From CALMEH01 sp964548225 (GTDB taxonomy: Bacteria > Acidobacteriota > Blastocatellia > Pyrinomonadales > Pyrinomonadaceae), in the NCBI GenBank assembly GCA_964548225.1, contig CAZJQP010000041.1, positions 1 through 41,139 on the forward strand: 41,139 nt of DNA, written 5' to 3'. This document shows positions 16,963-25,300 of this stretch, one piece after another. The notes beneath the pieces were generated by a model, which saw only the letters and a list, made by a program, of their open reading frames with translations, ran no database searches and was not told where the DNA came from. A program made the translations under genes and the position numbers. Each line of letters opens with the position of its first letter. The first letter of the stretch is position 1.

Positions 16963-17940
16963 ATGAAAACAAACAGATTATTTATTCGATTGACGGTCTT
17001 TTCATTGGTGATTTTGGCTATGTCAATATCCGTTTCAGCTCAAAATAAATTACGCAATGCACTTGATTATGACGGCGATCAAAAAGCTGATTATGCGGTT
17101 TTTCGCAACTTGGACAGCACTTGGTATGTAAATCGGAGCGGTGGCACGACGAGTTCGCAACAGTTTGGTCTTTCGAATTTCGACACAGTTACGCCGGGCG
17201 ATTATGACGGCGACGGCAAAGGCGATTTGGCGGTTTGGCGTTATACTGATCGCGTTTGGTATCGCATTAACAGTTCAAACAGCACGTTCACGGCAGTTCA
17301 ATTCGGCTTAATCGGCGACGAACCGATGCAAAGAGATTACGACGGTGACGGCAAAACAGACATTGCAGTTGTGCGTCGCGCCATCGGCACAAACGGTGCA
17401 ATGATTTGGTGGGTTTTTAATAGTCAGACAAGTTCGGTTTCGGCTTATCAATTCGGCATTAACACGGATTTTGCCGCACCGGGTGATTATGACGGCGACG
17501 GCAAATTCGATTATGCAATTTATCGTGCCGGAGCAAATAATACACTGCAAAGCTATTACTATATTGCCAGAAGTTCAGATAACGGTTTCACGGTTGCGCC
17601 GTGGGGCGTTGGCGGTGATTGGGTTGTGCCGGGCGATTACGACGGCGATGCAAAAACCGATTTGGCGATTGTCCGACGAAGTGCAACGACAACCGGCGCA
17701 CTTATTTGGTATGCTTTACAAAGTTCAAACAATGCTTTAATTGCCAAACCGTTCGGCATCACCGAATATGACGTTCCGACGCAAAATGATTATGATGGCG
17801 ACGGCAAAGCCGATCTTTCCGTTTGGCGCGAAACCGACAACACTTTTTATGTTCTGAAATCAGCGGGAAACGGCGAAACGACCTTTACGAGCTGGGGATT
17901 TATCAGCGATTTTCCGATTGCTTCATATGATACACATTAA
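16963..17940 (+). CDS. Secreted FG-GAP/VCBS six-repeat protein
   Basis: ATG at 16963 is fixed by a strong AAAGGAGG at 16947-16954; the product is 325 residues. A signal peptide (FSLVILAMSISVSA, then Q) is followed by six calcium-loop-like repeats: DYDGDQKAD, DYDGDGKGD, DYDGDGKTD, DYDGDGKFD, DYDGDAKTD and DYDGDGKAD, about 45-55 residues apart, each preceded by a QFG/WG strand. Such repeats fold as a beta-propeller on the cell surface or secreted. The same six-repeat block forms the C-terminus of the protease at 22391-25588. A perfect terminator follows. Confidence 0.9.
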   Translation: MKTNRLFIRLTVFSLVILAMSISVSAQNKLRNALDYDGDQKADYAVFRNLDSTWYVNRSGGTTSSQQFGLSNFDTVTPGDYDGDGKGDLAVWRYTDRVWYRINSSNSTFTAVQFGLIGDEPMQRDYDGDGKTDIAVVRRAIGTNGAMIWWVFNSQTSSVSAYQFGINTDFAAPGDYDGDGKFDYAIYRAGANNTLQSYYYIARSSDNGFTVAPWGVGGDWVVPGDYDGDAKTDLAIVRRSATTTGALIWYALQSSNNALIAKPFGITEYDVPTQNDYDGDGKADLSVWRETDNTFYVLKSAGNGETTFTSWGFISDFPIASYDTH

Positions 17941-17945
17941 TGGAT

Positions 17946-17986
17946 GAGGGATGAATAAGCCGAAATTATTCATCCCTCGTTTTTTT
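17946..17986 (+). terminator. Rho-independent terminator
   Basis: A 13-bp perfect stem (17946-17958 with 17966-17978; GAGGGATGAATAA), a 7-nt loop and a run of seven T at 17980-17986. It terminates the VCBS gene and lies at the stop codon of the convergent TonB-like gene. Confidence 0.88.
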
Positions 17987-18830
17987 ACATCGTGAAGTTA
18001 TAGACGATAACGCCGGAAACTTTGACAGGATTATTTGAAAGAGTTGTCGGATTGAAAGTTGATTTTCGTGCGGCATCTAAGGCAGATTCGCGCAAGAGCG
18101 GATGCCCGTTGACAGCAGTTGCCGATATTACGCGCCCGTTTTCGTCAATTAAAACCTGAACTTCGACTTTTCCGACGGCGCGAACTTGTTTTGCCGTTTG
18201 CGGATAGTTAGGTTGTGCCAAAAATTTTGCTTTTCCGTTGACTACACCGCCGGAAACTATAGTTTGTTTGGGCTTAGTTTCATCTTTTTTGACGATTTGT
18301 TTTTCGGTTTTTTTGATAACGGGAGCGTCTTCTTTATCCTCGTTATCAATAATTTTTGTATTATTAGTTGAAATTCCCGTGCCATCAATTTTTCCTTCTT
18401 GAATACGATTGCTTTTTATTCCGTTAGAGATTGCCGGCGTAAAATCCGTAAGCCCTTTTTTGAACGGAGTATCGGGACGCGCTTGAAGTTTTGAAGGTGT
18501 AACCGAAACATCATTTGGAGTTTTGGCAGGCGATTCGTCCAACCGTTGAATGTTTGCAATGCGCGTCGGCAATTCGCTTCTGACGTTTTCATTCGATTTT
18601 TCCTTAATCAGTTTTTGCGGTTCGGGTGCATTATCTTCAACCATTACGGGCGCATTCAAACTCGACAAAGCCAGATCGGAATTCCCCAATCCCAACTCAA
18701 AACCGAACAAACTGACCGTAAAAGCAAAAATCAATCCGATTGCCGCTAAAGACATTGCTGCACCGAATAAACCTTTGACTCTTTTGACTTCTTTTCCATT
18801 ATTTTTTGATTCAATTAATTTATCTAACAT
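17985..18830 (-). CDS. TonB C-terminal domain (energy transducer-like) protein
   Basis: A 281-residue protein with start at ATG 18830, preceded by a clear GGAGG. It has a short cytoplasmic N-terminus, one membrane helix at about 21-43 (LFGAAMSLAAIGLIFAFTVS), a long Lys/Thr/Pro-rich periplasmic spacer, and a TonB_C domain from about 196 (YPQTAKQVRAVGKVEVQVLI ... ALDAARKSTFNPTTLSNNPV). Such proteins transmit proton-motive force to outer-membrane transporters or act in related envelope roles. An ECF-type promoter motif at 18886-18915 matches that of the sigma gene at 21067-21096, so it is likely in that sigma factor's regulon. No ExbB/ExbD is present in the window. Confidence 0.88.
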   Translation of the reverse strand: MLDKLIESKNNGKEVKRVKGLFGAAMSLAAIGLIFAFTVSLFGFELGLGNSDLALSSLNAPVMVEDNAPEPQKLIKEKSNENVRSELPTRIANIQRLDESPAKTPNDVSVTPSKLQARPDTPFKKGLTDFTPAISNGIKSNRIQEGKIDGTGISTNNTKIIDNEDKEDAPVIKKTEKQIVKKDETKPKQTIVSGGVVNGKAKFLAQPNYPQTAKQVRAVGKVEVQVLIDENGRVISATAVNGHPLLRESALDAARKSTFNPTTLSNNPVKVSGVIVYNFTM

Positions 18831-18885
18831 TGTTATTTTCCTCCTAAAATCCGGTGCCTCGGCGGGTTTTGGAATAACCGCAAAC

Positions 18886-18915
18886 TTAGACACCGAATTT
18901 GGGAATTTGTTCCCG
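18886..18915 (-). promoter_or_regulatory. ECF-type promoter upstream of the TonB-like gene
   Basis: On the minus strand: CGGGAACAA, 10 nt, then TCGGTGTCTAA. The first block matches an ECF -35 (GGAAC core) and the second an ECF -10 (GTCTAA). The same 30-nt layout, with both blocks identical, precedes the ECF sigma gene. The predicted start lies about 50 nt upstream of the ATG. Confidence 0.75.
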
Positions 18916-18975
18916 AAAAAATAAAAAATAAAAAATAGAAAGTAAAAAATCTGAGAGTTCTGTAAAATTGAAATT

Positions 18976-19173
18976 ATGAACGGACAAAACAGAGCGGACA
19001 TATATGCCGGAATAAAGGTGGCAATCGTCTTAAAACAAGACCAGCGAACAGGGAAAAGAACTGTTGGAATAGTTAAAGATTTGCTGACAAATTCAAAATT
19101 TCATCCGCACGGCATAAAAGTCAGATTAACAGACGGACAAGTCGGGCGCGTGCAGGAAATTTTGGAAGATTAA
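18976..19173 (+). CDS. ywbE: YwbE family protein
   Basis: A 65-residue protein matching the short, highly conserved YwbE (DUF2196) family: MNGQNRADIYAG, KQDQRTGKRTVGIVKDLLT, FHPHGIKVRLTDGQVGRVQE. The function is unknown; the small beta-rich fold with basic surface has been thought to suggest nucleic-acid or ribosome contact, but this is inference. It is divergent from the TonB-like gene. Its stop codon is the first base pairs of a dispersed hairpin. Confidence 0.92.
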   Translation: MNGQNRADIYAGIKVAIVLKQDQRTGKRTVGIVKDLLTNSKFHPHGIKVRLTDGQVGRVQEILED

Positions 19174-19233
19174 CCGCGAAACACGCGAAAAAAATGCGAA
19201 AATTAATTAAAACTTTTCGCATTTTTCGTGGTT
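19172..19233. repeat. Dispersed AACC...GTGGTT hairpin, copy 2
   Basis: AACCGCGAAACACGCGAAAA pairs imperfectly with the run ending CGCATTTTTCGTGGTT; the inner stem ATGCGAAAA/TTTTCGCAT is perfect. It lies between ywbE and the convergent anti-sigma gene and may terminate both. Confidence 0.72.
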
Positions 19234-19242
19234 GTTATTGAT

Positions 19243-20064
19243 TTATTTCTTTCTTGATTTCGGTTTTGAAGTTTGCACGTCAACGAGTTGGATTTTGAAA
19301 ACAACGCGGACTTCCGAAGCGCGATTATCTAGTGCGGCGGGAACAAACGGTGCGTTTTCTTCATCGGCGTTAAAAGCATTTTTTATACTTTCCAAAGTTT
19401 CCTTGTCTTGTGGAGATTCAACGATTTCGGCGATTTGCGCTAATCCGTTGTCAAAAACATCAGCGACGACTACGAATTCGTTACCTTTCATTTTGCCGCG
19501 CACTAGAGATTTTGTCAGTGCAACAATTGCGCCCGTAGGGTTAAGCGAAGGCGATTCGCCGGAAATTGAAAGACGGTTACGGGCAAAATTTTCTTGCGTA
19601 ATAATGCGCTCATCATTTTCGGTGAAGGTAAATTCAGAAGATTTCGGGATTATTACTTCGGTAGTTTCATTACGGGCAATTTCCGAAGTTTGTGAATTCG
19701 GATTTGCACCGGAGAGCATCGCGCCGAGAAGCAAAAAAGCAAACAAAAAAGTCGCCGCCGTGCCAACCGCGTAAGGCATAAAACGCATTTCGAGCCAATG
19801 CCGGAAAGCCGGAGAAAAAATGCGCTTCGGCGCGGGCGTTTCAATTTGCTCCGCAACTGCGGCTCGCACCGAATTTATCAAATTTTGCGGCATTGCCGGA
19901 CGCGGCATAACGCGCAGATTGTTTTTAATGATTTGAAAATCCACCAATTTTTGCCGACATACAGGACAACCGGCGAGATGAACGTCCAATGTGGCGCGTT
20001 CCGTTTCGCTTAGTGAATCGTCCAAATAAATCGGCAGATTAAATTGTAAATTTTCGCATTTCAT
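19243..20064 (-). CDS. Anti-sigma factor with zinc finger and membrane helix
   Basis: A 273-residue membrane-bound anti-sigma factor. The zf-HC2-type domain has His29-x3-Cys33-x2-Cys36 (HLAGCPVC), plus Cys3. One membrane helix lies at about 96-117 (FMPYAVGTAATFLFAFLLLG). The periplasmic part (about 118-273) contains VVADVFDNGLAQIAEIVESP, which looks like a sensor/maturation region. It should hold the ECF sigma factor encoded upstream inactive until a signal at the envelope. Sigma and anti-sigma genes usually overlap; here they are 278 nt apart, with a foldback element and a hairpin in the gap. The stop is 10 nt after the hairpin shared with ywbE. Confidence 0.88.
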   Translation of the reverse strand: MKCENLQFNLPIYLDDSLSETERATLDVHLAGCPVCRQKLVDFQIIKNNLRVMPRPAMPQNLINSVRAAVAEQIETPAPKRIFSPAFRHWLEMRFMPYAVGTAATFLFAFLLLGAMLSGANPNSQTSEIARNETTEVIIPKSSEFTFTENDERIITQENFARNRLSISGESPSLNPTGAIVALTKSLVRGKMKGNEFVVVADVFDNGLAQIAEIVESPQDKETLESIKNAFNADEENAPFVPAALDNRASEVRVVFKIQLVDVQTSKPKSRKK

Positions 20065-20076
20065 ATATTTTGTAAA

Positions 20077-20110
20077 GTTCAGAGTTCACACTAAAGCGTG
20101 AACTCTGAAC
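20077..20110. repeat. 13-bp perfect hairpin upstream of the anti-sigma gene
   Basis: GTTCAGAGTTCAC (20077-20089) pairs with GTGAACTCTGAAC (20098-20110), loop of 8 nt. On the minus strand it ends about 13 nt before the anti-sigma ATG, so it could limit translation or mark a processed 5' end. Confidence 0.75.
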
Positions 20111-20116
20111 AACATT

Positions 20117-20338
20117 CGAATAACTGACCGACCCCGGCTGTTTTCCATTGAAAACAAACGGTTTGTTTGAACTTAGCGGGAAACTTTCAGATTTTTCTTT
20201 CAACGGTTGTTGCTGGTCGTTTTCAAAATAAATTGAAATATTCCTTTTATTTTCAAACTTTATCGTTCACTTGACCTCACGTTTGGCACCGATTTTTTGG
20301 TTTATTTTTTAGTGAAACCGGGGCGGGTCAATTATTCG
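20117..20338. repeat. Foldback element G between sigma and anti-sigma genes
   Basis: The 23-nt ends at 20117-20139 and 20316-20338 are reverse complements at 19 of 23 positions; both contain CGAATAA-x-TGACC and CCCCGG. The element is 222 bp, AT-rich inside, with no reading frame. It fills most of the 278-nt gap between two genes that normally overlap, suggesting an insertion that split the operon. Confidence 0.7.
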
Positions 20339-20342
20339 ATTT

Positions 20343-20996
20343 TCAAATATCACTCAATCTTTTTCGCAATTCTTCGCGTCCGCGAGCGATACGGCTTTTT
20401 ACCGTGCCAATGTTTATTTGCAAAAGCGTTGCGATTTCTTCATAAGAAAAACCTTCGATGTCGCACAAAACAATGGTTTCGCGGAAATGCGCGGGCAAAT
20501 CGCTAAGAGCGCGGCGAAGTTTTTCTTCGCGTTCTCTGGCAAGAAGATTTTCTTCCGGCGTTTGTTCGCGGGAAGAAAAAGTTTCACCAAGCGTCGTTTC
20601 GCTTTCGCCGATTTTTGTGTCGAGCGAAATTGTCGTTTCGCGTTTCCGGCGTTTCCACCAACGGAAACGATTGCGCGATTCGTTAATCGCAATCCGAAAC
20701 AACCACGTTTTCAAATCAGCCTCGCCGCGAAAGTTTTTGATGGCTCGGAGCGCGTTCAAAAAAGTTTCCTGCGTCAAATCTCCGGCTTCTTCCGCATCTT
20801 CCGTAATTCGGTAAAGAAGCGCGTAAATATCTGCGGAATAGCGTGTTACGAGCGTATCAAAAGCCGCCGCTTCGCCTGTTTTCAACTTTTCAATAAAATC
20901 CGCCTCAGCCGATAAATTTGCAGTAGAAGACACCGCCACCAGTGCGTTACTTCCTAATTCTTCTTCGTCGAAAGCGATTGCCTTGCTGAAGAACAT
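20343..20996 (-). CDS. ECF-type RNA polymerase sigma factor
   Basis: A 217-residue sigma-70 family ECF factor. Region 2 has FDTLVTRYSADIYALLYRIT, DLTQETFLNALRAIKNFRG and the WLFRIAINESRNRFRWWKRR block; region 4 has LPAHFRETIVLCDIEGFSYE followed by EIATLLQINIGTVKSRIARG. A basic/acidic linker with SLDTKIGESETT joins them. I prefer ATG 20996 because of GGGAGAGGA upstream; ATG 21041 in frame is the alternative (232 residues). It should direct RNA polymerase to envelope-stress-type promoters. A promoter-like motif with its own predicted recognition pattern lies at 21067-21096, suggesting autoregulation. The cognate anti-sigma gene is downstream. Confidence 0.93.
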   Translation of the reverse strand: MFFSKAIAFDEEELGSNALVAVSSTANLSAEADFIEKLKTGEAAAFDTLVTRYSADIYALLYRITEDAEEAGDLTQETFLNALRAIKNFRGEADLKTWLFRIAINESRNRFRWWKRRKRETTISLDTKIGESETTLGETFSSREQTPEENLLAREREEKLRRALSDLPAHFRETIVLCDIEGFSYEEIATLLQINIGTVKSRIARGREELRKRLSDI

Positions 20997-21066
20997 CTGC
21001 TTTTTTCCTCTCCCGAACGACGGAAATTTGAAACTGCTCATCCGCTTTTTACGGCGAACTAAATGA

Positions 21067-21096
21067 TTAGACACCGATTTTCTGAAATTGTTCCCG
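21067..21096 (-). promoter_or_regulatory. ECF-type autoregulatory promoter of the sigma gene
   Basis: On the minus strand: CGGGAACAA, 10 nt, then TCGGTGTCTAA, identical in both blocks and in spacing to the motif before the TonB-like gene. It places the transcript start near 21060, upstream of either candidate start codon. Confidence 0.75.
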
Positions 21097-21306
21097 AAAA
21101 AAATAATTTTTTTTTCGTTTGGCTCAATTATATTATATTTCAACGAATTTCCGGCTAATAAAAGATTTACCATTTTTGATGATTTTCTAACTTGAATAAG
21201 CCTGAGAAATTTTATGATTTGCCGATAAATCGTTGTTTTATTTTCATCCTTCGTTTGAAATTGCCGCCTTCATTGCTTTGGACTTTTTACATTTGAAGCA
21301 ATTTAA

Positions 21307-21366
21307 GGTAAATTAACTATTTTGTTGCGATTTACGGTAAATTAACTCTTTTAGTTGTGACTTGCG
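21307..21366. repeat. Two direct 29-bp repeats upstream of the YfgM-like gene
   Basis: GGTAAATTAACT occurs at 21307-21318 and 21336-21347, each followed by a related TTTTnGTTGnGAnTT block. The spacing is 29 bp, close to three helical turns. They lie about 50-85 nt before the start codon and could be operator half-sites, or a small duplication. A shorter GGTAAATT occurs after the gene at about 22263. Confidence 0.55.
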
Positions 21367-21392
21367 ACGATTTTCATATTTTATTAACAAGA

Positions 21393-22256
21393 ATGGCTAG
21401 AAAGAAAAGAAATATACCCGAACAATTCCGTCCCGTCGAAAAAAACGATGCCGGACCGAAACCGATTTACGCCGATCAATTTCAAGAACGAGTTGGCAAG
21501 AAAGTTGAAGATTTAGGCTCAAAGTTTGAAGGCAAAAGCAAAAATATCCTTTACGGTATTGCGGCTGTCGCGGTGCTTGCCGTGTTAGTTGGCATTTTCT
21601 TTGCGTGGAGCAGACGTTCAAACGCCCAAGGGCAAACTGCACTCGGCAAAGCGATTGAAACTTCAACGGCACAAGTTACCGATTCGCCGCAACCTGCAGG
21701 TTCGACCGCGAAAACCTTCAAAACCGAAAAGGAACGTGCCGAAGCCTCAATTACAGAATTTCAAGCCGTTGCTGATAAATTCGGCGGAGAAGTTGGCGAT
21801 AAAGCGAAATATTTCGTTGCCGTCAATAAATTGACGATTGATAAGCCGACGGCGATTTCAGAACTCGAAACGCTCGCGCAAAAAAGCGGTGAAGTCGGCA
21901 TTTTATCGAAATTTGCACTTGCCCAAGCTAAAGCGAACGACGGCGATTTGGACAAAGCCGCCGCACTTTACGGCGAGCTTTCCGCGCTTGATAATCCGAT
22001 TTTGTCAAAAGACACGATAAATTTTGAATTGGCGAAAATCTACGAAAAACAAGGCAAAAAAGACGAAGCGGTAAATCTGCTTTTTAATTTGGTAAAATCG
22101 GCAAGCGAAGCAAAAGATTTGGACGACAAACCCGTTCCACTTTCTGAAACCGCGAAAAAAGCCAAAATCAAACTTACCGAATTAAGTCCTGACAAAGCAA
22201 AGGAAATTCCCGAACCCGCACCGCAAATGCCGACTTCAATGCCTTTCGGAATGTAA
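21393..22256 (+). CDS. YfgM/TPR-like single-pass membrane protein
   Basis: A 287-residue protein with ATG at 21393 (MARKKRNIPEQFRPVEKND). A basic N-terminal tail, one membrane helix at about 50-70 (ILYGIAAVAVLAVLVGIFFAW), then a long helical domain with TPR-like units (ALAQAKANDGDLDKAAALYG; FELAKIYEKQGKKDEAVNLL) and a Pro/Met-rich C-terminus. The layout matches YfgM/TPR_21-type proteins, which sit in the inner membrane with a periplasmic TPR domain and assist translocon-linked chaperoning; the specific role here is inference. An upstream GTG in frame at 21357 overlaps the direct repeats and is less likely. A strong terminator follows. Confidence 0.8.
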   Translation: MARKKRNIPEQFRPVEKNDAGPKPIYADQFQERVGKKVEDLGSKFEGKSKNILYGIAAVAVLAVLVGIFFAWSRRSNAQGQTALGKAIETSTAQVTDSPQPAGSTAKTFKTEKERAEASITEFQAVADKFGGEVGDKAKYFVAVNKLTIDKPTAISELETLAQKSGEVGILSKFALAQAKANDGDLDKAAALYGELSALDNPILSKDTINFELAKIYEKQGKKDEAVNLLFNLVKSASEAKDLDDKPVPLSETAKKAKIKLTELSPDKAKEIPEPAPQMPTSMPFGM

Positions 22257-22278
22257 TTTTAAGGTAAATTGCACAAAT

Positions 22279-22349
22279 AAATGCAGAAAGATACACGATA
22301 ATCGAGAACGTGAAAAACACATTCGGTTATCGTGTGTTTTTCTGCATTT
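22279..22349 (+). terminator. Long-stem terminator
   Basis: 22279-22305 pairs with 22323-22349 over 27 bp, with only three G-U pairs and no mismatches, followed by a T-rich stretch. It ends the YfgM-like transcript ahead of the protease gene. Confidence 0.8.
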
Positions 22350-22390
22350 TTGGTCTATGATTATAGAAAATAAGTTTAAGAGGTAATAAG

Positions 22391-25300
22391 GTGAAAAATT
22401 ATAAATATATTGTCGGGGCATTTTTGGTTTTTTGCGGTGTGATGTTGTTGCTGTTCATTTTGAGCAGTAAAAACTTCAAAACCGAAGCGCAAGAAGTAAA
22501 TAGTAAAAACAATTCGTTTGAAAAATTTGCGGTTAAAGATGCTGTTACCGAAGAAATTCGTGGCGCAGAAAAAGAATTTTTTCGCGTTTCCGTAAATAAT
22601 TCGGGCGACCGCAACGAAATTCGCAAATACGGCGTAATTATCGAAGATTACAACTCGTTTGTCGTTATTTCCAAAAAGAAAAACGCCGATTTGAGCAAAT
22701 TGAAACTTCAATCTCAACCAATCGAAACGACGATTCACTTACCGAATTCTAATTTTGAACCGATAAAAAATTCACCGCCGCAAACGATTAAACCGAACGA
22801 CGAATCGGCAAGCAATCCTTCCGGCAAAGATTATTACATCGTTCAATTCGGCAGTTTGGCAACGGACGAATGGCTTGAAAGTTTGCGCGGCGCGGGCGCG
22901 GAAGTTTTGCAATATGTTCCGCATCAAGCGTTTTTTGTTTATGCGGACGGTGCGGCGATTAGTAAAATTTCCAATCATTCGCGCGTTCGATGGGTTGGAC
23001 GATATTTGCCCGAACAAAAACTTTCGCCCGCATTGCGTTCATTTATGGCGAATGCCGAAGGTGAACGAAAAATGTTTGACGTAGCGGTTTTCAATCGAGC
23101 AAATTTAACGGAAGTTCGTGCGCGTCTGGAAAATCTGACGAGCGGCAAGATTTTAACCGAAATGCGGATGCCGAATAATTTCTTTAATGTTTTGCGCGTT
23201 GAAATTCCGCTCGGTGACGTTGAAAAAATTGCCGCAATTTCTGATGTCGTGCGAATTGATCAATATGAAAAACCGCAAGCCGAAGATGAACGCGCCGCGC
23301 AAATCGTTGCGGGAAATTATACGAGTCCGACAGCAATTTCGCCGCCGGGATATAATCCTTTGACGCAATTCGGAGTTGACGGCACGAACGTAACTGTTGC
23401 CGTAGTTGACGATGGCGTTTCGGTTACGGGAAACGGCGGATTTTATCTTACACCAAATAATACCATTGACGGACCATTGCGCGGTGCAACGACAGGCGCG
23501 TCGGGCGGACACGGACACATAAACGCCAGCATTATTGCGGGAAATACGCCTTTCGGTGCGCTTGATCCTTTAAATTACAACTATGGCATTGGCATTGCAC
23601 CGAAAACCAATATCATCAATATTCCTTTTCTCAAATCAGGAAATACAACGACCGATTTACAAGCCGTTGACGATACGCTCAACACTGCCGGACCGAACGG
23701 CGTAAAAGGTTCGATAACCAATAACAGTTGGGGGAACGGCACGAATGGAAATGCTTACGATTCTTATGCCGCCCAATATGACGGTTACGTTCAAGATGCT
23801 TCGATTGCGGCGAGTTTCGATCCGATGACAATTATTTTTTCGGCTGGAAATTCAGGCACAAGCGGTTTGACGCGCCCGAAAGTGTCGAAAAATACGATTT
23901 CGGTGGCAAATTCGGAAAACATTCGCACCGAATTCAGCGCAACCGGCGCAGATAATATGGACGATTTGCGAAGCACTTCGAGTCGTGGAATTGCGGCTGA
24001 CGGACGCATAAAACCGGACATTACCGCGCCGGGTTCGTTCATTACAGGCTCACGCTCAGGAAGTTGCGCTTCGGTTTCGAGTTGTTTCGATGCAAATCAC
24101 GCTTACAGCACGGGAACATCGCACGCCGCGCCGCAAGTCGCCGGAGCCGCCGCATTGTTCACACAATTTTGGAAAAACAACAATGGCGGAAATAACCCGA
24201 CACCTTCATTGATAAAAGCCTCAATCATCAACACCGGACAGGAAATGAACGGTTCGCTGACAAATACGGCGATTCCGAACGGAAACGAAGGTTGGGGAAG
24301 AATTTTTCTCAAAAATATGTTTGACACGACCGTTCCGATTAAACGAATAAATCAAACGCAGGAGTTTTCAAATCCGGGCGAAAATGTAGTTTATACGGGA
24401 ACAGTCGGCAATTCGGCAAAACCGTTTCGTGTAACGCTTGTTTGGACAGATCCGCCGGGAACGGCAGATCCGGCGTTGGTTAATAATCTTGATTTAATTG
24501 TGCAAGTCGGTGCAAATACTTATAACGGAAATGTTTTCACCAACGGAGTTTCAACGACCGGCGGAAATAACAGCACGATTGATAATGTTGAAAACGTATT
24601 TCTTCCGGCAGGGATTCCAGCCGGAACACAAATTACTATAACAGTTAAAGCGACTGCGCTGAACGGCAACGGAATTTTAGGAAACGCCGATTCGACCGAC
24701 CAACATTTTTCGCTTGTCGGATATAATTTTACCGAGCAAGCCGTAACGGTTCGTTCGCCGTTCGATTATGACGGCGACGGCAAAACCGATCTTTCGATTT
24801 TCCGTCCCGCGCTGGGCGAATGGTGGTATCAAAAATCATCAAACGGCGGAAATTTTGCCGCACAATTCGGTTCTTCGACCGATAAAATTGTTCCCGCAGA
24901 TTACACGGGCGACGGAAAAACCGATTTTGCTTTCTTCCGTCCTTCGAGCGGGCAATGGTTTATTTTGCGAAGTGAAGATTTTTCGTTCTTTGCATTTCCG
25001 CTCGGCGTTGGAACCGACGTTCCCGTTCCGGCAGATTACGACGGCGACGGCAAAGCCGATGCCGCAGTCTTTCGTCCTTCGACGTTGACTTGGTTTATCA
25101 ACAAATCCACAGGCGGCACGGACATTATCACTTTCGGTGCAACAGGCGATAAACCCATCGTCGCTGATTATGACGGCGATCAAAAAGCCGATATTGCAAT
25201 TTATCGGACGAGCGGCGGCGTTTCCGAATGGTGGATTCGGCGCAGTTCAAACGGCAGCGTTTTTGCCGCGCAGTTTGGAGCATCAACCGATAAACCCGTG

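Noticed and set aside
20270..20320. Third copy of the ECF promoter motif before the anti-sigma gene
   Set aside because: A -10-like TCGGTGCC is present on the minus strand, but no GGGAACAA block lies at the required spacing.
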